A stretch of 64,000 nucleotides of DNA from assembly GCA_029379385.1 (NCBI GenBank), contig CM055606.1, forward strand, positions 14,533,142-14,597,141, written 5' to 3'. The stretch comes from Quillaja saponaria (Eukaryota; Streptophyta; Magnoliopsida; Fabales; Quillajaceae). A program made the position numbers and the translations under genes. Positions 1 through 14,300 of this stretch are shown piece after piece. The notes below the pieces were generated by a model. It was not told where the DNA came from. It saw only the letters and a program-made list of their open reading frames with translations, and searched no databases. The stretch's first letter is position 1; each line of letters begins with the position of its first letter.

Positions 1-548
1 TGCAGATACAAAGATAAATGCACTCCCACATGATAATTAGAAGAAAATTAACTTAGTTAACATGATACAAATATGAAAGCAAAGGACATATACGTGCATC
101 TCTAAGATCTTATGGAAAATAGCTCGACTAGTAAAGACTAAAGATTTAGTAAAAAAACGCCATTTAAAATTACAAAATTCCATATAAACTCCCTAGAGTA
201 GAGAAGGTACATGGTAATGTCATTTATCTGTCAAAAGAACATTGAGCATGGAACAATGAATCCGGGTTGTATAGTTTTTTCTGGCATGCAATTGTATTGC
301 ATAATGATAGAAAAGGGCCTACCATTTAATGTCCCAGTTAACTAGAACAAAATCCAAATGACCTAGCTCAATTCTGATACTGTTATACAAGTATATATAA
401 ACAAATGGGTTACAACATATTTCCTTGGGAATTATTACGAGTATTATCTAGTTTAGAATGTCATTGCCTCTATTCTCCTAGTGAGCAAAAACATTAACAC
501 TAAGGACTCGTTTGACATATCTTATAAGTCTAATAGGATAGCATAAGA

Positions 549-707
549 CTATCCAGTTAGCTCTTACACAATTATTTGATAGCAACAGGATAATATAGAC
601 TTATATTGTTGACCATCTCTTATACTATCTATCCAGTTGGCTCTTATACAACATTTGATAGTAACAGGATAATATAGACTTATATTGTTGACCATTTCTT
701 ATACTAT
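549..707. repeat. Two-copy tandem repeat, about 80 bp
   Basis: Two head-to-tail copies begin with the same CTATCCAGTT at 549 and 629. They share most of the following 80 bases, including GGATAATATAGACTTATATT. The surrounding stretch (about 505-815) has weakly similar inverted edges (CTCGTTTG near 508 against CAAATGAG near 797), so the pair may lie inside an old MITE. It sits within the putative first intron of the YIP4 gene. Confidence 0.7.
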
Positions 708-2615
708 GCTCAACAGTATAAAGGTATGCAATAGAGAGAGAAAGGATAATATAACAGTATGACAACAATATAACTATATAATCCTATACGATGCGCAAAT
801 GAGCGCTAAATGAAAATACAATTATCTTGTACTAACTAGGCAAACTACAACCTTCGAGTGATGACTTTCAGTTTCATAGGCATAACTAGAGCTATTTGGT
901 TGGAGTTTTTGGCCTATGCCCCTGTGAAAAGTCAATTGCCAAGTACATACGGTTGCAAGCTTGAAGGGGAGAAAAAGTCCTATATTGTTTGCATAAAAAG
1001 GTCTTTGTTTTTAAATTTAAGCCTAAATGTAGCCTCCACCTAACAGCTTATGGTTTTAGATTATATTAAGATTCACAACCCTCTTGCAAAATACAATACT
1101 GATAATCATCAAGTCCATCTTATGCCACTACAAACACTATTCATTAAAAAAGTTTCTCAAAGGGTTAAAGATATGTGGTATCCACCAGCTGTTTCTTAGA
1201 CAAGCGTATCACTCAAATGTCAAGCTCCATACTTCAAGATACTAGGTCTAGGTAGTCTCCAATTTCCACTTAATTAAATGAGTTAGTCTTAGTCAAGCTG
1301 TCTCAACAGTCATTGAAAACTTTGGTGAAAGCAGTGTGGTTAACTCATAGCTACCTAGTATGCAAATTGATACGGTACATGGAACGGGAACATAGGAAGT
1401 TACTTGTGGTACAATAGAGGTAGGCTTATTTGGATTGTTTAATTGGAACGACATATGTTGATTCAAAACATCTAACGTTTTTTAGAATCATATAAGTAAT
1501 AATTTCATATATATAAAATAATTTTTAGATAATTAAACATATAAGCATTATAGAAAATGAAAAATTGGGTGTCTACCCTCCATCCTGAAGAAAAGGAGAG
1601 ACAACATGGCTGCAGAAGGAAAACATTTGCAGTTTATAAAAGATTTTGGTTGTTGACTGTCTAGATAAATATTTTTCTTGTTGATTTTATGATTTTGTTT
1701 GTTCCATCTTTGATTTTAATGATTGGAATGCTGAAAGTAGCATTCCAGGTTGAAATGGATCCTTGTTTGGGATCGAAGGATCCAGATACCTAAGTAAGGG
1801 ATCTTTGTTAACTATGGTATAACCAAAACCAAGAAAAACTTTTAAAAAATGACAAATACCAAGCCAATAATTAGGTGCCCTACATTTGGCCTTTATGTGA
1901 TTAACAACTTCCAAGATAATCTGTGTGTAGTATGATCTATCAAATACAGACAGCAGTTGGACAAAGCCTAGATACAGCTTCCAAGAGGCTCTTAGAGATC
2001 ATATCGACCTCAAAATCCGATGAAGCATGCAGTGTGTTATCTGTTGATAGTTTACTTATCACATGGTATTACATGAAGATAAGCTTGTATGTTGAGATAT
2101 CACAAATTTCAATAGAAAACAGCTCCCTTGTCTCTGCTCATTTAAGATATCAATATCCCTTTCAAAGATAACATTAGGATTCCAGTGGTGGGTATTTGGG
2201 AGAAGAAGTTGCATTATAGAGGAAGAAGGAAGCCTTAAAAATTCCTTATTTACTGCTTATCTATTTTTAATTTTATTTTTTGTAGACCAAACCAAATATC
2301 CCAGATCTTTTCATTCTTATGAACGACCATCAAGCAGGGGAAAAAAATACTAGCACTACTGTAAGTAGAAATGGGGAGCTTAAGCAGCAACTAACCAAAT
2401 ACTTAACAAAATTAGGCATCTAGGGGGTCTAGAATACCAAAGTTTTCCTCCAACTAAAAGGATTAAAGCCTTCTCTAATACTAGATTCAGTGAGTTAAAC
2501 AGATGCATATCTTCTATTCAATAGATTACTAGTAGGGCTGAACAGAACTTTGTGATATACGTTTAAGGAATGACAGGTTGCATGAGTCTCATAAGTTAGG
2601 TACTTCAAGTCAACT

Positions 2616-2925
2616 TAACTAAGCCTTAAATCCCAAACTAGTTGGGGTCGGCTATATAAATTATTTTTCTTTGTTTACATTGATCCAGGCATAATTTTTA
2701 GTAATGCACAGAGCAATCCTATTCTTTTCAAGAACTTCTCTCAATGTAATTCTGGGTCTCCCTCTATCTTGTCTAACCCTTCCACCTACACCAAATCACC
2801 TCTCCTGACTATGGCATCCAATAGCCTATGTTAGATATGTCCAAACCACCATAAGCAGTCCACTCTCATTTTCTCTTCAACAGGTGCAACCTCAACCTTT
2901 ATCTTTCTAGTATTATGCAATCAGC
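2616..2925 (-). mobile_element. 3' fragment of an RTE-type LINE
   Basis: The stretch 2621-2655 carries the AAGCCTTAAATCCCAAACTA / GTTGGGGTCGGCTATAT signature found at the 3' end of plant RTE LINEs and shared by Au-type SINEs. Next comes text typical of the antisense of the RTE reverse transcriptase C-terminus (GGGTCTCCCTCTATCTTGTC near 2753, ATGTCCAAACCACC near 2838). The 3' end therefore faces lower coordinates. No long ORF remains, so this is a truncated, degraded copy in the YIP4 intron. Confidence 0.75.
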
Positions 2926-3487
2926 AAGGGAAAGACAGAACATAAGTTGCCTGTTAAACATGCCATTATTTACTTCCAGCTCCCAAATCCCCACTTGAAC
3001 AAAAATGGAAGATGCAGAGAACTGACGAGAACAGATCACAAATAACATAAAAGAGAATTAAACTAACAGTAAATTCCTTACTCTTAAACGTATGTCAGGG
3101 CCAAAAGATTTATTCTGTTGACTTTTGTAATTATATAAGCGGGTTTTTAAGGGATTGAAAAACTAATATCCTTACTCATTCCTTATAAACATGGTTTTTT
3201 ATAAGGATTCGTAAAAAGTTTTAGTGCCATGAGTCATTCAAATAGCACTTGCACATTCTCGCATTTCATAAGATGTCAATGAAGATACATGAACAACGAG
3301 CTGTTTTCACCTAGTCTAGACACCTAGAACCCTTTAGACACTTGTAATTGAAAATCAATCAAAGCCCACGAGTTCCTAGATGAGCATGATAAGATAGGCA
3401 AGTTTCATGGACATTCAGTAATAAAGCACATGGTAAAACAAAATCCACATTATAAAGCAACACGTAAAAAGTGATATATCTACTCAC

Positions 3488-3985
3488 CTTTTTCACAGAT
3501 GCAGACCATGACAAAGTAAGACCCAGGAACACAATGAAGAAGAAGGGCCCCCATAGATCCCAATCCCTTAAAGACTTTCCAGGGTCCTCACGAAACGGAT
3601 TAGGAAATACAACCAGCTTCAAGTTACTCACAATCCTCGAAAGATCCCTCTTCACAGTGTCCCAAACCGGCTCCGTCAGTGTATTAGGCGGAGATCCAAA
3701 CCCACTAGAAGCAATATTTGAATGGTCATTGCCCGAGGACGCGGGCAACGGAGGTGGAACAGGGACAGTTGGTGGCTTCTGATTTGTGGATGGTGGCGGT
3801 GGTTGAATATTAGAGGTCATGAAAGGCGACGATGAGACTGGAATCGAAGCTCGGGGAGGACTCGGCGGTCTAGCAGGTAGAACCGTAGCGGGACCAGATT
3901 GGACGCTGGCATGGATGAGGTTCTCGATCTCGTCGATGTCGGACTGAGACGACGCATGAAGGGGTACTGTATCACTGTGTGACAT
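3488..3985 (-). CDS. YIP4: YIP4-type YPT/RAB GTPase-interacting protein, first exon
   Basis: This is the first coding exon (166 codons) of a Yip1-domain protein. The start reads [20 protein letters not shown], followed by a proline-rich cytosolic segment (about residues 35-95), the conserved core [20 protein letters not shown], then [21 protein letters not shown], the first membrane segment. This matches the plant YIP4a/b N-terminus closely. In Arabidopsis, YIP4 proteins act with ECHIDNA at the trans-Golgi network in secretion of wall polysaccharides. The exon stops at an AAG|GTGAGT donor at 3487. The reading frame stays open past it, but the residues there no longer match the family. The remaining four-helix part was not found down to base 1, so intron 1 exceeds 3.4 kb and the rest lies outside the window. 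The exon is much less AT-rich than its flanks. Confidence 0.86.
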
Positions 3986-6021
3986 TTTCCCGGAAAATTT
4001 TTTCTCGCGGGAAAGTAGAATTCAGGGACGAAAAAGGAATTAATGGGATCCAAGGAGTAATGGGTAGATCTGGAAATATACAGAGGAAGATCAGAAATGA
4101 AATTCAGAAGGAAACTTAGAAAGACAAGGAATTCATACAATAGGCAGCACAGTAGTTATTGGGCCTTTCCGCTTTTGGTTGGGTATGGGTTATTGGGTGG
4201 GAGGGGTAAAGCCCAGTTATAGGAACGAGTTTTTATGTGATCAACAAAAAAGATAGCATATTACATAAATTTTCCTAAAAAGTAAAAAATAAATCAAATA
4301 TCAAAATGATAGTAAGATTTAAAATTTTAAAAAATCAACACTTCATTTTTTAAATGAATGAAAAATTAATAATATTAAAAATTATTATTTTATCAATACT
4401 GTTTTTAAATTTTTTCAATTCAAATATCTACTAAATAATTATTTTTTCTACATTTTTTTTAGTTTTTTTTCTTCTTCTAAAAATTAATACATTATATTAA
4501 CTCAATTATTTTAATTTTAACATATTAAAAAATATTTTACAAATGTATAAGTATAACTAGTTTTTAAACAAAATAAAGTTAGATTTTTTTATATTTTTGA
4601 TATGAATGATCTAGATATATAAATCTATATGAATTTAAAACATAAATTCAAGCAATTGTAGAAAAATAAACTACTGATTTATATAATTTTTTTCATGAAA
4701 ATAATAATATTTTTTCTTTATTTTTTTTTTGTTTTTAAATGAAAGAAGAAGATTAAACATCTTCTAAGTTTTAGAAGTCTTTATTCTTCAATTAATGGTT
4801 ATTTCATAAATCCACTTGTTTTTAAAAATTTATGTTATTTATTTTATTTTAAAATTACTAATTAATATTTTAATCATACAAAATTTAAAAATAAGAAATA
4901 GAATGAGTGAAAATGGTAAAAGGAAAATTAAATTTAAAGAATAAAACTTATTTGGAATTAGTTTTAATATTATAACTTATTTGTCTTACATAGTTATAAC
5001 ATGACTTATTAATTTTTAGCTATAATAATACAATCTATTTTTGTTTTTGAAGAGTCACTAAAACAAATCAATTTTACTTGTATTTGTGAAATATTTATTT
5101 TTTATTTATTAGAACTATCATATTAAAATAAAAATATTAAACCTAATATAATGTATTGTTCTTAAGAAAATAATATAAATGTATGGAGCAACGTAGAATA
5201 AATAAGTATAAGTATTAAGACTTATTTGAGTAGAAAAAAATTAAAATAATTTTTTCGTATTTTGCATAAAAGAATATAAATTTTTGAACTATTTTCTAAA
5301 AATTTATTTTTTAATGCCGTTAACTTTCTATCAATCCCAAGACAAGGTACAACAATTTCCCAAACTTACGACTTTTATGTCATTTCAATATATTAAGGGT
5401 GGAAAGTGCAATTAGCTATAAAAAAATATATATGAATGGGACTTGGGAGATACATTTAAATTTTAAAAACAAATGAGGCTGTAATTTCAATAAACTTCAA
5501 AATAGCATCGACAGTACAATGAATAAAATGAGTGCCCATCTCCATTCGCATCACTATGCTGTCAGAAATTTTCACTAGATAAACTTGACATGTGACATTG
5601 TTGGAGCAAATACGTATGAAACTCAAATGGAAGAACTCATACAATTGTTTTCTTTCTTATTGTGGTGAATGTAATGCAGAAAATTGTTACCATTCCACAT
5701 GGGTGCATACAACAGGAATCTGCCACTAACATGAAACACCTAAAAACTTGGAACTGTCACTATCTTACTAAGTAATCAAATTTCATCACAAAAATAACAC
5801 GCTTACAATTTGAACCAACAACAAAAATTGTAGCATTATAAGAATTCTCAAAATTGGGTCCACCTTCCCCTTTCTGCTTTAGAGTTTCCATCAAAAAATA
5901 AATCATCCAATTCTGCCTCATGACATAGGTGGAACATAGCCCTCCTTGGATTTTGGAAAAAAAAATGTAACATGCTACTAGAAATCTAGGCTGTCAATAG
6001 GATCCAAGTGGCCTGCCCGTA
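3986..6021. other. Intergenic, very AT-rich
   Basis: About 100 bp of presumed YIP4 5' leader and promoter comes first, then 4240-5400 is extremely AT-rich with no believable ORF. The last part (5650-6021) is the likely 3' UTR side of the VDAC gene. YIP4 (minus) and VDAC (minus) are arranged in tandem, so this interval holds the YIP4 promoter and the VDAC terminator. No specific motif was recognised. Confidence 0.6.
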
Positions 6022-9000
6022 TCAAGGCTTGAGGGCAAGGGCAAGACCTAACTTGGGAGATGCACTACGGACCTTTGAGTCATATTCAGCAGAGAAAGTT
6101 ATCAAAGATTTAGGCCTCCACTCACGCTGGTAAAGCATGGCAATTTTTCCATTGTCAGAAAATCGTGTCTTTACCAAAGTGAATGGATCAACTAAATGCG
6201 AGCTTCCAATGATAAAACTGTTCTCATAGTTGGAAAATCTATGACTCAGCTCTGCAGCAACTGTAGTTGAGGGATTCACAAAATGAATGTAAGATGCCTT
6301 CAGGGTTTCTCCTTTGTCAGCCCTGCATAACAAATCGTTTAGTTCTAGTGGCATTTGAAAAGCAGGTACTCTGCAAAAATCAGTAAGTACTTGCAGTACC
6401 TAAATCTTTTATAACACCATTTCACATATTGTCTTCCAGAAAAAGGAAGGCAAGACAAACAAATATTTGAACATACCAAAAAAATTGAATAGTCCTTCAG
6501 CTTAATACCTCATGTTTTTGGGCAAGCCAAAGAACAAATAATTGAATCACAGAAACATAAATAGTTAAAAGAGTTCACAATGCGGCATACTGCATGGAGT
6601 GACAACAGGAAATCTAGAAACCTTGAAACACTTCCACATCATGTACACTTATCCAACAAGGAGTACTAGAAGGCATTTCTCCTTATGTTACCAGCAAAAG
6701 TTTACAGGTTATACAAATTCATAGTAAATGACAATAAACCACAAACTTTTTACATCCAGTAATCTTCGTTTGAACCTTGAACCAGTCTAAAACTGAAAAA
6801 AAGTAATGTGGGTAACAATGTGCATAGACAAAAAACATTATATGGTTTGTTTGATGCATCGTATATTATTGTCTAGTATAGAGTTACATAATGTATTAGG
6901 CAATATAGTTATACTGTTGTCTTATTTTTTTCCCTCCCCATTGTATAGCTTTAAAATGTCATGCAAAATACATGGGGAAGTCAACAATATAAATCTATAT
7001 TATTACCATGTTGCTGCCAAATATAGTTTAAGAACCAACTAAATAGTCTTATAATATCATGTTATCTTTATACGATACACCAAACAAGCCAACTACTGCA
7101 GACTCCCTAGACAATTGCAGTTATTTTTCAATGTAACGGTACCTGGACAAGTGAAGTTATGATACTAAAATACAGTTAGTAAACATCACCTCACAATTTG
7201 ATACAAAGAAAAGAGACCTAATATTTTGCCAAATGTAAAAGAGAAATTGGACAAAAGGAATTGAACATACAGTATAATTGATGTAGAGTAATCATGGTTG
7301 TTCAAGCCAATCCCAGAATTGCACTTGGTGAATGAAGCAGAAGCAGTGTCAAATCCAACTTCAGCACCCAAAGAAAGATCCTTGTTGCCAATTGCTGTCG
7401 AAAACTCCAAATGAGGGGTTGGAGTCAAGCCAATACTGGAATCAATAGCAGCATGAGGATGAAGGTAATGCACATCCAGCTGACGGAAATTGCAGAGTTA
7501 GTCAGATATATTAGTCAAACAAAATATACTCTTAATAAGATACCAATCTAAATCATTATTACAACACTCAAAGTTATGTACCAAATCATATCCATAATTG
7601 GTTCAAAGTAGTGGAGATCCAATCTTCTCTCTTCGTTATCCTAAATACGTAATAGTCCTAACTTATGCGCCACAAAACCCCTGCACTTTCCATAACTATG
7701 TACCTTTTAACAGAAATCTTTACACTGTAACTTAGGTGGGCCAATTTATAACCTCATGTGTTGCTACATATTAGGAATACATCATCCCAAAAGGAGCCAA
7801 ACAGTACACAAAAGATATAATTCTTTCTTTTTGGCAGTTGGGTTTTGGAGAAGGCTAACACACCAATCAGCTAGGAATCCCAAATTTGTTTTTTAATGTG
7901 AATCAGGATAAAAAATCTTCATATAATTCTAGTAATAAAAAACATCAAGTGTCAAATATGTCAGCATGAGTAATAGAAGTAATAATTGTATAAGCATAAC
8001 AGTCTTCTGCTCATCATGGGAAAACAAGCAGTAGATTTCCTAAATTTTATGTTCCAAGAGTACAATCCATTATGTCAGATATGCTCAAACTAAATGCATA
8101 AATTACTTTTAGCTCTCGCATATATTTAAAATTTGGCCCTTTTGCCAATGTTAACGTCTTGTTGTCCTCTATTGGATCATCACATTAGTAAGAATAAACA
8201 TAAAGAGATCACATGATGCATATTTAGTTCCCGTTTCATGCATTTATGACTTGGTGAAAGCACTTTCTAACAAAAAGCTCTATCAATAAGAGGTCAATGT
8301 AAGGACAATAATAGTCTGGGTTAAGTTACCATATTTTAGAGAGTTTTTGTTAGACATATCTAGAACTGCCTCTTCCTCTAAAAATCACCAGGATACCAGT
8401 TTTGGTTAGAAGCAAGTTCAAGTCAAACCCTCAATCTCAAAGTTTATCAACGTGTAACCAAACACCCATCACAGCACTTTTAGATGCTGAGAAAGTACTT
8501 TAAGGTTAATCAGTAATCAAACATTGATTGCATCAATGGGAGCCTTCTACTACTTCAGGGCCAAAATAAATCATTCTGCACGTTATCATAATTCATATAG
8601 TACAAGGCGCATTAAGCTGACCTTGCCAGACTTGTGATCAGGTATTTTGAAGCTAACAGCTACTTTTGCACTTGGCAAAATATCATTCAAAGTCACTTTT
8701 GTCGTCACCTGAAGAGAAGTAAATGAGATGAAGTGTCAGTGCTGTTAGTCAAAAATAGTCAAATAAGAACCCGCACATGGTACAGTGTGTTTAAGACTAA
8801 AAAGCATCGTTGGTCCTATCTCTATTTTTTAGTTTTTATTCTTTTGGTAGAAAATAAAAATCACACACATTTGATAATACTGGACGACTACATTTTTCAA
8901 ATGGGGAGCAATAAAGGATTATTGTCCAAGTAGAAAACTAAATTGATCTGGAAAGTAAGAATTTTACTTTCCCATTAAGAAAATACCTCAGATTTTCAAG

Positions 9001-12000
9001 TGTTTCTTACTTGGAAAAAACAAAGGGAAAAAAAAGAATAAATAAAGCAGTTTCCCAACATTACCAAATGGACAAGTTTCTACTTTTGTGTAAAAGAAAA
9101 AGAAAAATTGAAATATAGATGAAAATGGATTATAGGTGTGGGAACTTTTTGCCCACAATTAATAGCACCCCAACTTACTCAAAGGACAAGATCACCATTA
9201 CTTACATTGGAATATGTATCAACTTTCACATCCACGGTGGTATTTCCACTCTTATAAATAGTATTAATGTCACCAAGAAAAATTTGGTCCTTCTTCAATC
9301 CGGTAGCTACAAGTCCCTGCAGACAGAAACTTAAATGACAAATCAGGTATATTAGACAAAAGGACAAGTTACACTAGGCATATCTATACGTTTTTTGTGA
9401 TTGATATCAGTACTCTACATGACAAAAGCCAAACATAAAAAAATATGCACATGGGGTTGTTACACAATTAGTACAACAGATACGATAAAAATAAATAAAT
9501 AAATAAATGCAAACCATAGAGGCTGTTTTCAGGTAGATAGTTAAAGTTAAGGAACATTCTAAATATGCCATTTCTATCTCTTCCTGTTTTCTTTTTTAGT
9601 TTCGAAATTCCCCACTTCAAACGGAAGGGTGCATGTTACAAGTTGATGCACATACCAACTAATAAAGACAAACTTTTTTTGGCCATAATACATAGACATA
9701 ATTTCCATTTAACATATATTGTATACATACATATACATATCTGATGTAGCAAGTAGCAGGAAAACTCTCAAGTAGTTAAAAGCAGGGTTAGAGTTCATAA
9801 GAATCCGGGTAATTGAAAAATATGGTTTTAGCACTGGATTCAAATATGCTTGTATTGGTAAAGGCCCAGATAAATGAAGAATAACTAGTAGCATTATAGT
9901 ATTAGGGTTCTTGGAATCTCTCTTGGTGGAAGAAAGCACCACTCTCTATTTGAAATAAAACAGCAGCTGAATGCTTGATTATAAGTTCATAACAAAGAAA
10001 GAAGAAAGAAAAACTTTTATGGTTAAAAACAAGCATAAGTATTTACATTGGGTTTGTAAGATCAACAGTTCATCTGGAACATTAGCATTTTTTTTCTTTT
10101 TTAAGGCGAATATGCTTTCTGGATCATTAATGAAGAATGCACATTTACACATAACAGATAAACTACGAAAACTGAACCTCCATTAACAAAACCCAGAAAC
10201 TTGAAAGCCCCAGAGACCAACTGAACCCAAATAATAAAATAGAGCCTAACTCAGCTGAAAATAATAGATACGGCGCACAGGAGCAGTCTCTTAAGCACGA
10301 CTACAGTGACATGAACAGTAACAATTCATCCACCTAATCAAGTCTTGAGATTTATAACTACCAATTTATATGGATAATAAACATACACCCTAGAAAGTTC
10401 CTTCCCACGGGGAGGGGAGACACCATTAAACCCAAAGTTCGCTGGCATATATACCACTATGAACATATATAAATGTATGTCATTGTCAAGCAGATTAGAT
10501 ATAGGGTGAAAAGAAGATAGGAATGAAAATCAGTGATGCGAAGAGCTGACAGAACAGTTGGGGAGTGAGAGGGGGAAGTCAGCAACATCCTTTTTTTAAG
10601 GAATACTATTCCAAAAGATGCCAACTAGAAAAGCTTTCCTGAGTTTCATTGTGTTATGATTCATCTCAACTCAACTACTCAACTAAGCCTTAAATCCCAA
10701 ACTAGTTGAGGAATAAAATGACTACACCAATCATGCCCTGAAAAATTGTAAGAGCTTGGTCTATTTTTTGATGAGGTCATAGACATGCTCCTATCGTGTT
10801 TCTCTCAGTCTCTCTCCCTCTCAACCCAAATGCTTTTTACAATCAAAATCGTGAATTTGAGGCTTAATAAGTCAGATTTCAGTAAATGGATCAAGAATAA
10901 GATTCTCCTTTAGATTTTAGTCAAATCTAGATGTTTGCTCGGAATTAGGTTTTTGAGTCATGAGTGAGGAGAATAAGATTAAAGTTCTAGATTCACTCAT
11001 CCAGTTGAGTTTGTAGTGTTCACAGCATATGATACTTAGGATGATCAAGGTACATATTTCAGAGGCTTCTTGTCATTACCTTGTGCAGATTTTGCAGCAG
11101 TTGGGAAACTTCTACTAGCATGAGGATTTGACATCTTTAGTAGGCATAGCTCAATGTTAGTTTCCTAGAATTCATTCTCTTTGGAAGACCTAAATGAACC
11201 AAGTCATCCAACTAATGAAATCATCTACCAGGTTTTTAAAACCTCAATATAGTCAATCGTTGTGAACAGGACCCACACACTAAAAATCTTGCTAAAGTCG
11301 AAGAACATGTACTGAAGAAAGAAGATAGCCAATGTTTACTACTTTTGCATGACCAACTTTATAAAGCATTGAAGAATGTGGGTGACTGGGGACACACCCG
11401 GTGGTGGGGGGGATAATTTGTGTGACTAATACAAATATTGTTCCCATTATCACAGCCTATTGAGAAAGACATCACACATTCATTAGAAAAAAGAAAAGAA
11501 GGGGTCAAGAAAGAAGAAGAAAAGGAAACAAAGAGAAAAGAATGACAAATAGGCATTAGACCCTTGCAAGCAATTTACATGGTCAAAAAACTTGATGTAT
11601 CTAGTAGAGTGAAGAACATCTGAATGCCGAACTTACAAGCTCTTCTTCCCCCAACCCTCACCACCGTTATTCAAAACCTCCCTGATACATAGGGGGAGTC
11701 AAGAAAAACAGAATGGTGAACAAGAATATGATGACATTAACAAATGAAAAACAATATAAAAGAAATTAAGATATGAATAGCAAGTCCAAAGACACTTAGA
11801 ATAAGTTTTGGGAACTTATAAAAATCAAGCAATATATATAAATATTATGTGCAAAAACAAAACAAATGATTTTAACAAAAATCATCAAATAACTTTTGTG
11901 CTCCCAAGGATAAAATAACCCACACTTTCAACTAAGGATATGAGTTTCATTAGTTGTCAAACATGACTTATAGCCACAAACAATAGAAGAAATGAAAACA

Positions 12001-12975
12001 AACAAATCAGGTTGCAGAGATCCATCAGGAACTGATGCTAATCTCTTTCTTCTTCTTTTTTATTTATAAGAAAAGGATGCTAATCTCTACTATTCCAAAT
12101 GCTTACTTATTCATTCAACATATATTCATGGGAATCATCATTTAATATTTTTCTAAAAAGTTCTTTGACCAACCAATAAGGAATTGCAAACATGCATGTT
12201 GAAACAAAATAGAAAACGAAGCAAAAGAAAGAAGCAGGATATGCATTACCAATCCAGTAGAGCTTGGAACAGATAGGCTAAATTTGTGACCGAAGTTATA
12301 ATCCTTGGTCAAGAGGTCTGCGTAAGATACAAATATATGTTATTATTCTAATGGAAACTTGAAAAAGTACACAAAGCATAGTTCTGAAAAATACGAACAT
12401 ATGACATGAACAACAGCATTATAAAAAGTAAGATCTGAATAAATGAGAATTGTCAGCTAATAATACAGATGTAAGTCCCTTGATATAGAAGAGTTCTTGG
12501 CAATTGATTACTACATAAGGAACATGGTGGAACAATAACTATAAAACAGCTAAGTAGCAAGTGCAAAAGTTACAATTGGAATTTGTAATTTGTAGTCTTT
12601 GTTGCTTTTCGTTCTTTGGCAGGGTGTGCCTGTACCTGCTTTGTATACAATGATATTGCCCTCTTTTTCCTTTAATAAGAATATCACTTATCAAAAAAAT
12701 GGAAAAATTAAAATAGGCAGGAAAGATCTGAAAAGATGCACCCAAAACCTATCCATATATTAATAAAATTGCAATGAAGAGTGATGAAGTGTAATAATGT
12801 AACCCAAAAATTATCCAGTGAGGATTCCACCAAAAAACAGATAATCATGGCTTCTATATTCTAACTTAATACACTAAATATTACATAGGAGAAGATGGGG
12901 AAAAAAGTGTTCAAAAAGGGGGTTACCTTTTGCCCTTTTGCCGATATCAGAAAATGGTGCCGGACCATTGCCCAT
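6022..12975 (-). CDS. VDAC4: Mitochondrial outer membrane porin, VDAC4-like, six exons
   Basis: This is a complete voltage-dependent anion channel, the beta-barrel pore of the outer mitochondrial membrane that passes metabolites such as ATP and ADP. The coding exons in transcript order are 12927-12975, 12250-12317, 9206-9316, 8622-8708, 7271-7479 and 6022-6322. All junctions are GT-AG and phases agree, giving 825 bp and 274 aa, the usual family length. The N-terminal helix reads MGNGPAPFSDIGKRAKDLLT, the middle has GLVATGLKKDQIFLGD, and the last exon ends EWRPKSLITF...LGLALALKP. The order and spacing match Arabidopsis VDAC4 better than VDAC1, 2 or 3, as far as memory allows. Intron 2 is about 2.9 kb and contains a SINE/LINE tail; intron 5 contains a MITE-like insert. 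A non-coding leader exon probably lies at 14120 and above, joined to an acceptor near 13007 (CATTACAG|GG). No frame damage was seen. Confidence 0.95.
6843..7091. mobile_element. MITE-like element in VDAC intron 5
   Basis: The left edge TGGTTTGTTTGATGCATCG (6843) and the reverse complement of the right edge, TGGCTTGTTTGGTGTATCG (ending at 7091), match at 16 of 19 positions and then both continue TAT. The roughly 250-bp interior is AT-rich and non-coding. This is the layout of a MITE, perhaps of the PIF/Harbinger type. A target duplication was not clear. Confidence 0.55.
10661..10710. mobile_element. Short RTE-LINE/Au-SINE tail fragment
   Basis: It contains CTCAACTAAGCCTTAAATCC and CAAACTAGTTGAG, the same 3' signature as the LINE fragment near 2620, preceded by a CTCAACT-rich stretch. 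No other part of the element is recognisable. It lies in VDAC intron 2. Confidence 0.6.
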
Positions 12976-14119
12976 GATTTATCAAAATTAGAATATAGTA
13001 CAGCACCCTGTAATGCCACAATTCCAATAATGTACTTTAAGTCTTAAACTAACAATCTAGAAAACAGAATTCTACATCATATAAGACATTATAAAAATGT
13101 AATTGACTCAGGCCACAAGAATACCATGCATCATCAGATATGTGCATACGTATTGGCGCATTATTTTCTATCAGCTCATCTTGTGTAAAATAAAAGACAT
13201 ACAATAATCTGGATAGATTAGATCATCCTCAGATCCACAGTATGGACAACTGGTTGAACTATGTCCTATTCTATGATGCAAAGACAGGAAGACAGAGTCA
13301 TGGAACAGACACGGGGCACACCAATTCTGAAGAGAATAGGATACAACATGGCAGGGACATATGAGTCAAATATATAAACATAAATAATTTTCAGTTAAAT
13401 ATATAAACATGTAAAAAGCACAAAATTATCATAATTAAGCATTTTTTATATCATTACTGCCACCATAATTCTTACTAACATCAAACCCATAGAAAAGAAT
13501 CAAATTAATCTTCAATTGGTTTCATGGATATAAATTGTTCATTTCTTAATTTTTTTCAAGCTGAGATAATTACGTTCAGAAAATGTGACTAATATACCTT
13601 CAATGTCAAGATATAAAACCTAGCTAAGGTAGGCTCTGCGTCCAAGCTAAATGAATAGCCAGCTTAGTACAGCCATACTCTTTTGTGCAGTAACCTTTAA
13701 GATAATACAATACATTATAAAAATCGGTTGTTCTACTGGGTAATACTATATTCAGAGGCCATTAGCCTCAAACTCTCCCTTTTATGATTCCAGCTTTGTT
13801 CTATCCAACAGAGAGCTAAAGCTCTACATTTGCTCCTCTTATCTACCACTATAGTCTATAGAAGTGTACTCTCATTCAAAGTTACCAGCAGCCTACAGAA
13901 AGAGCTCAAATCACATAGAACAACTAATCCATACATAAAGAAATCGTTCCAGAATACCAGAATACTAAAGCTAGAAAATTTTGAACTCTAACCACTAACC
14001 CCAGTTATCAGAATTCTCTAAAAGCTGCAATTTTGGAACTGAAACCGTCGTCCCTAATCATAGTAAGGTCGTGTACCAGACAGAAAAATCAAAGAGAGCA
14101 TCAAAAGGAACTTCCATAC

Positions 14120-14300
14120 CTGATTCAATGGGTGCCGGAGAAGGCAATCAAGTCTCCAAGATATGTGTACTGTTGGAATTGCCGGAAAATTTATCGAGAT
14201 CGAAATAAAGAGGTGGCTGCGGCTACAAAATTATATATGTCCGTGTATCGCACCGCCGCGCAGCAGCACAGGGAAGGGAGAGATAGACGATATTTAGTGC
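14120..14300 (-). other. Probable 5' UTR exon of the VDAC gene
   Basis: On the minus strand a donor-like CAG|GTATGG lies at 14120/14119. An acceptor-like CATTACAG at 13008 lies 32 bases above the VDAC ATG. The interval is GC-richer than its surroundings (it includes CACCGCCGCG), as plant leaders often are. A 109-codon open frame on the opposite strand here has no recognisable family and is probably chance. The upper boundary, or transcription start, is a guess. Confidence 0.4.

Noticed and set aside
1687..1914. 75-codon minus-strand frame considered as a YIP4 exon
   Set aside because: Its residues do not match the YIP4 membrane part, and no proper splice borders were found.
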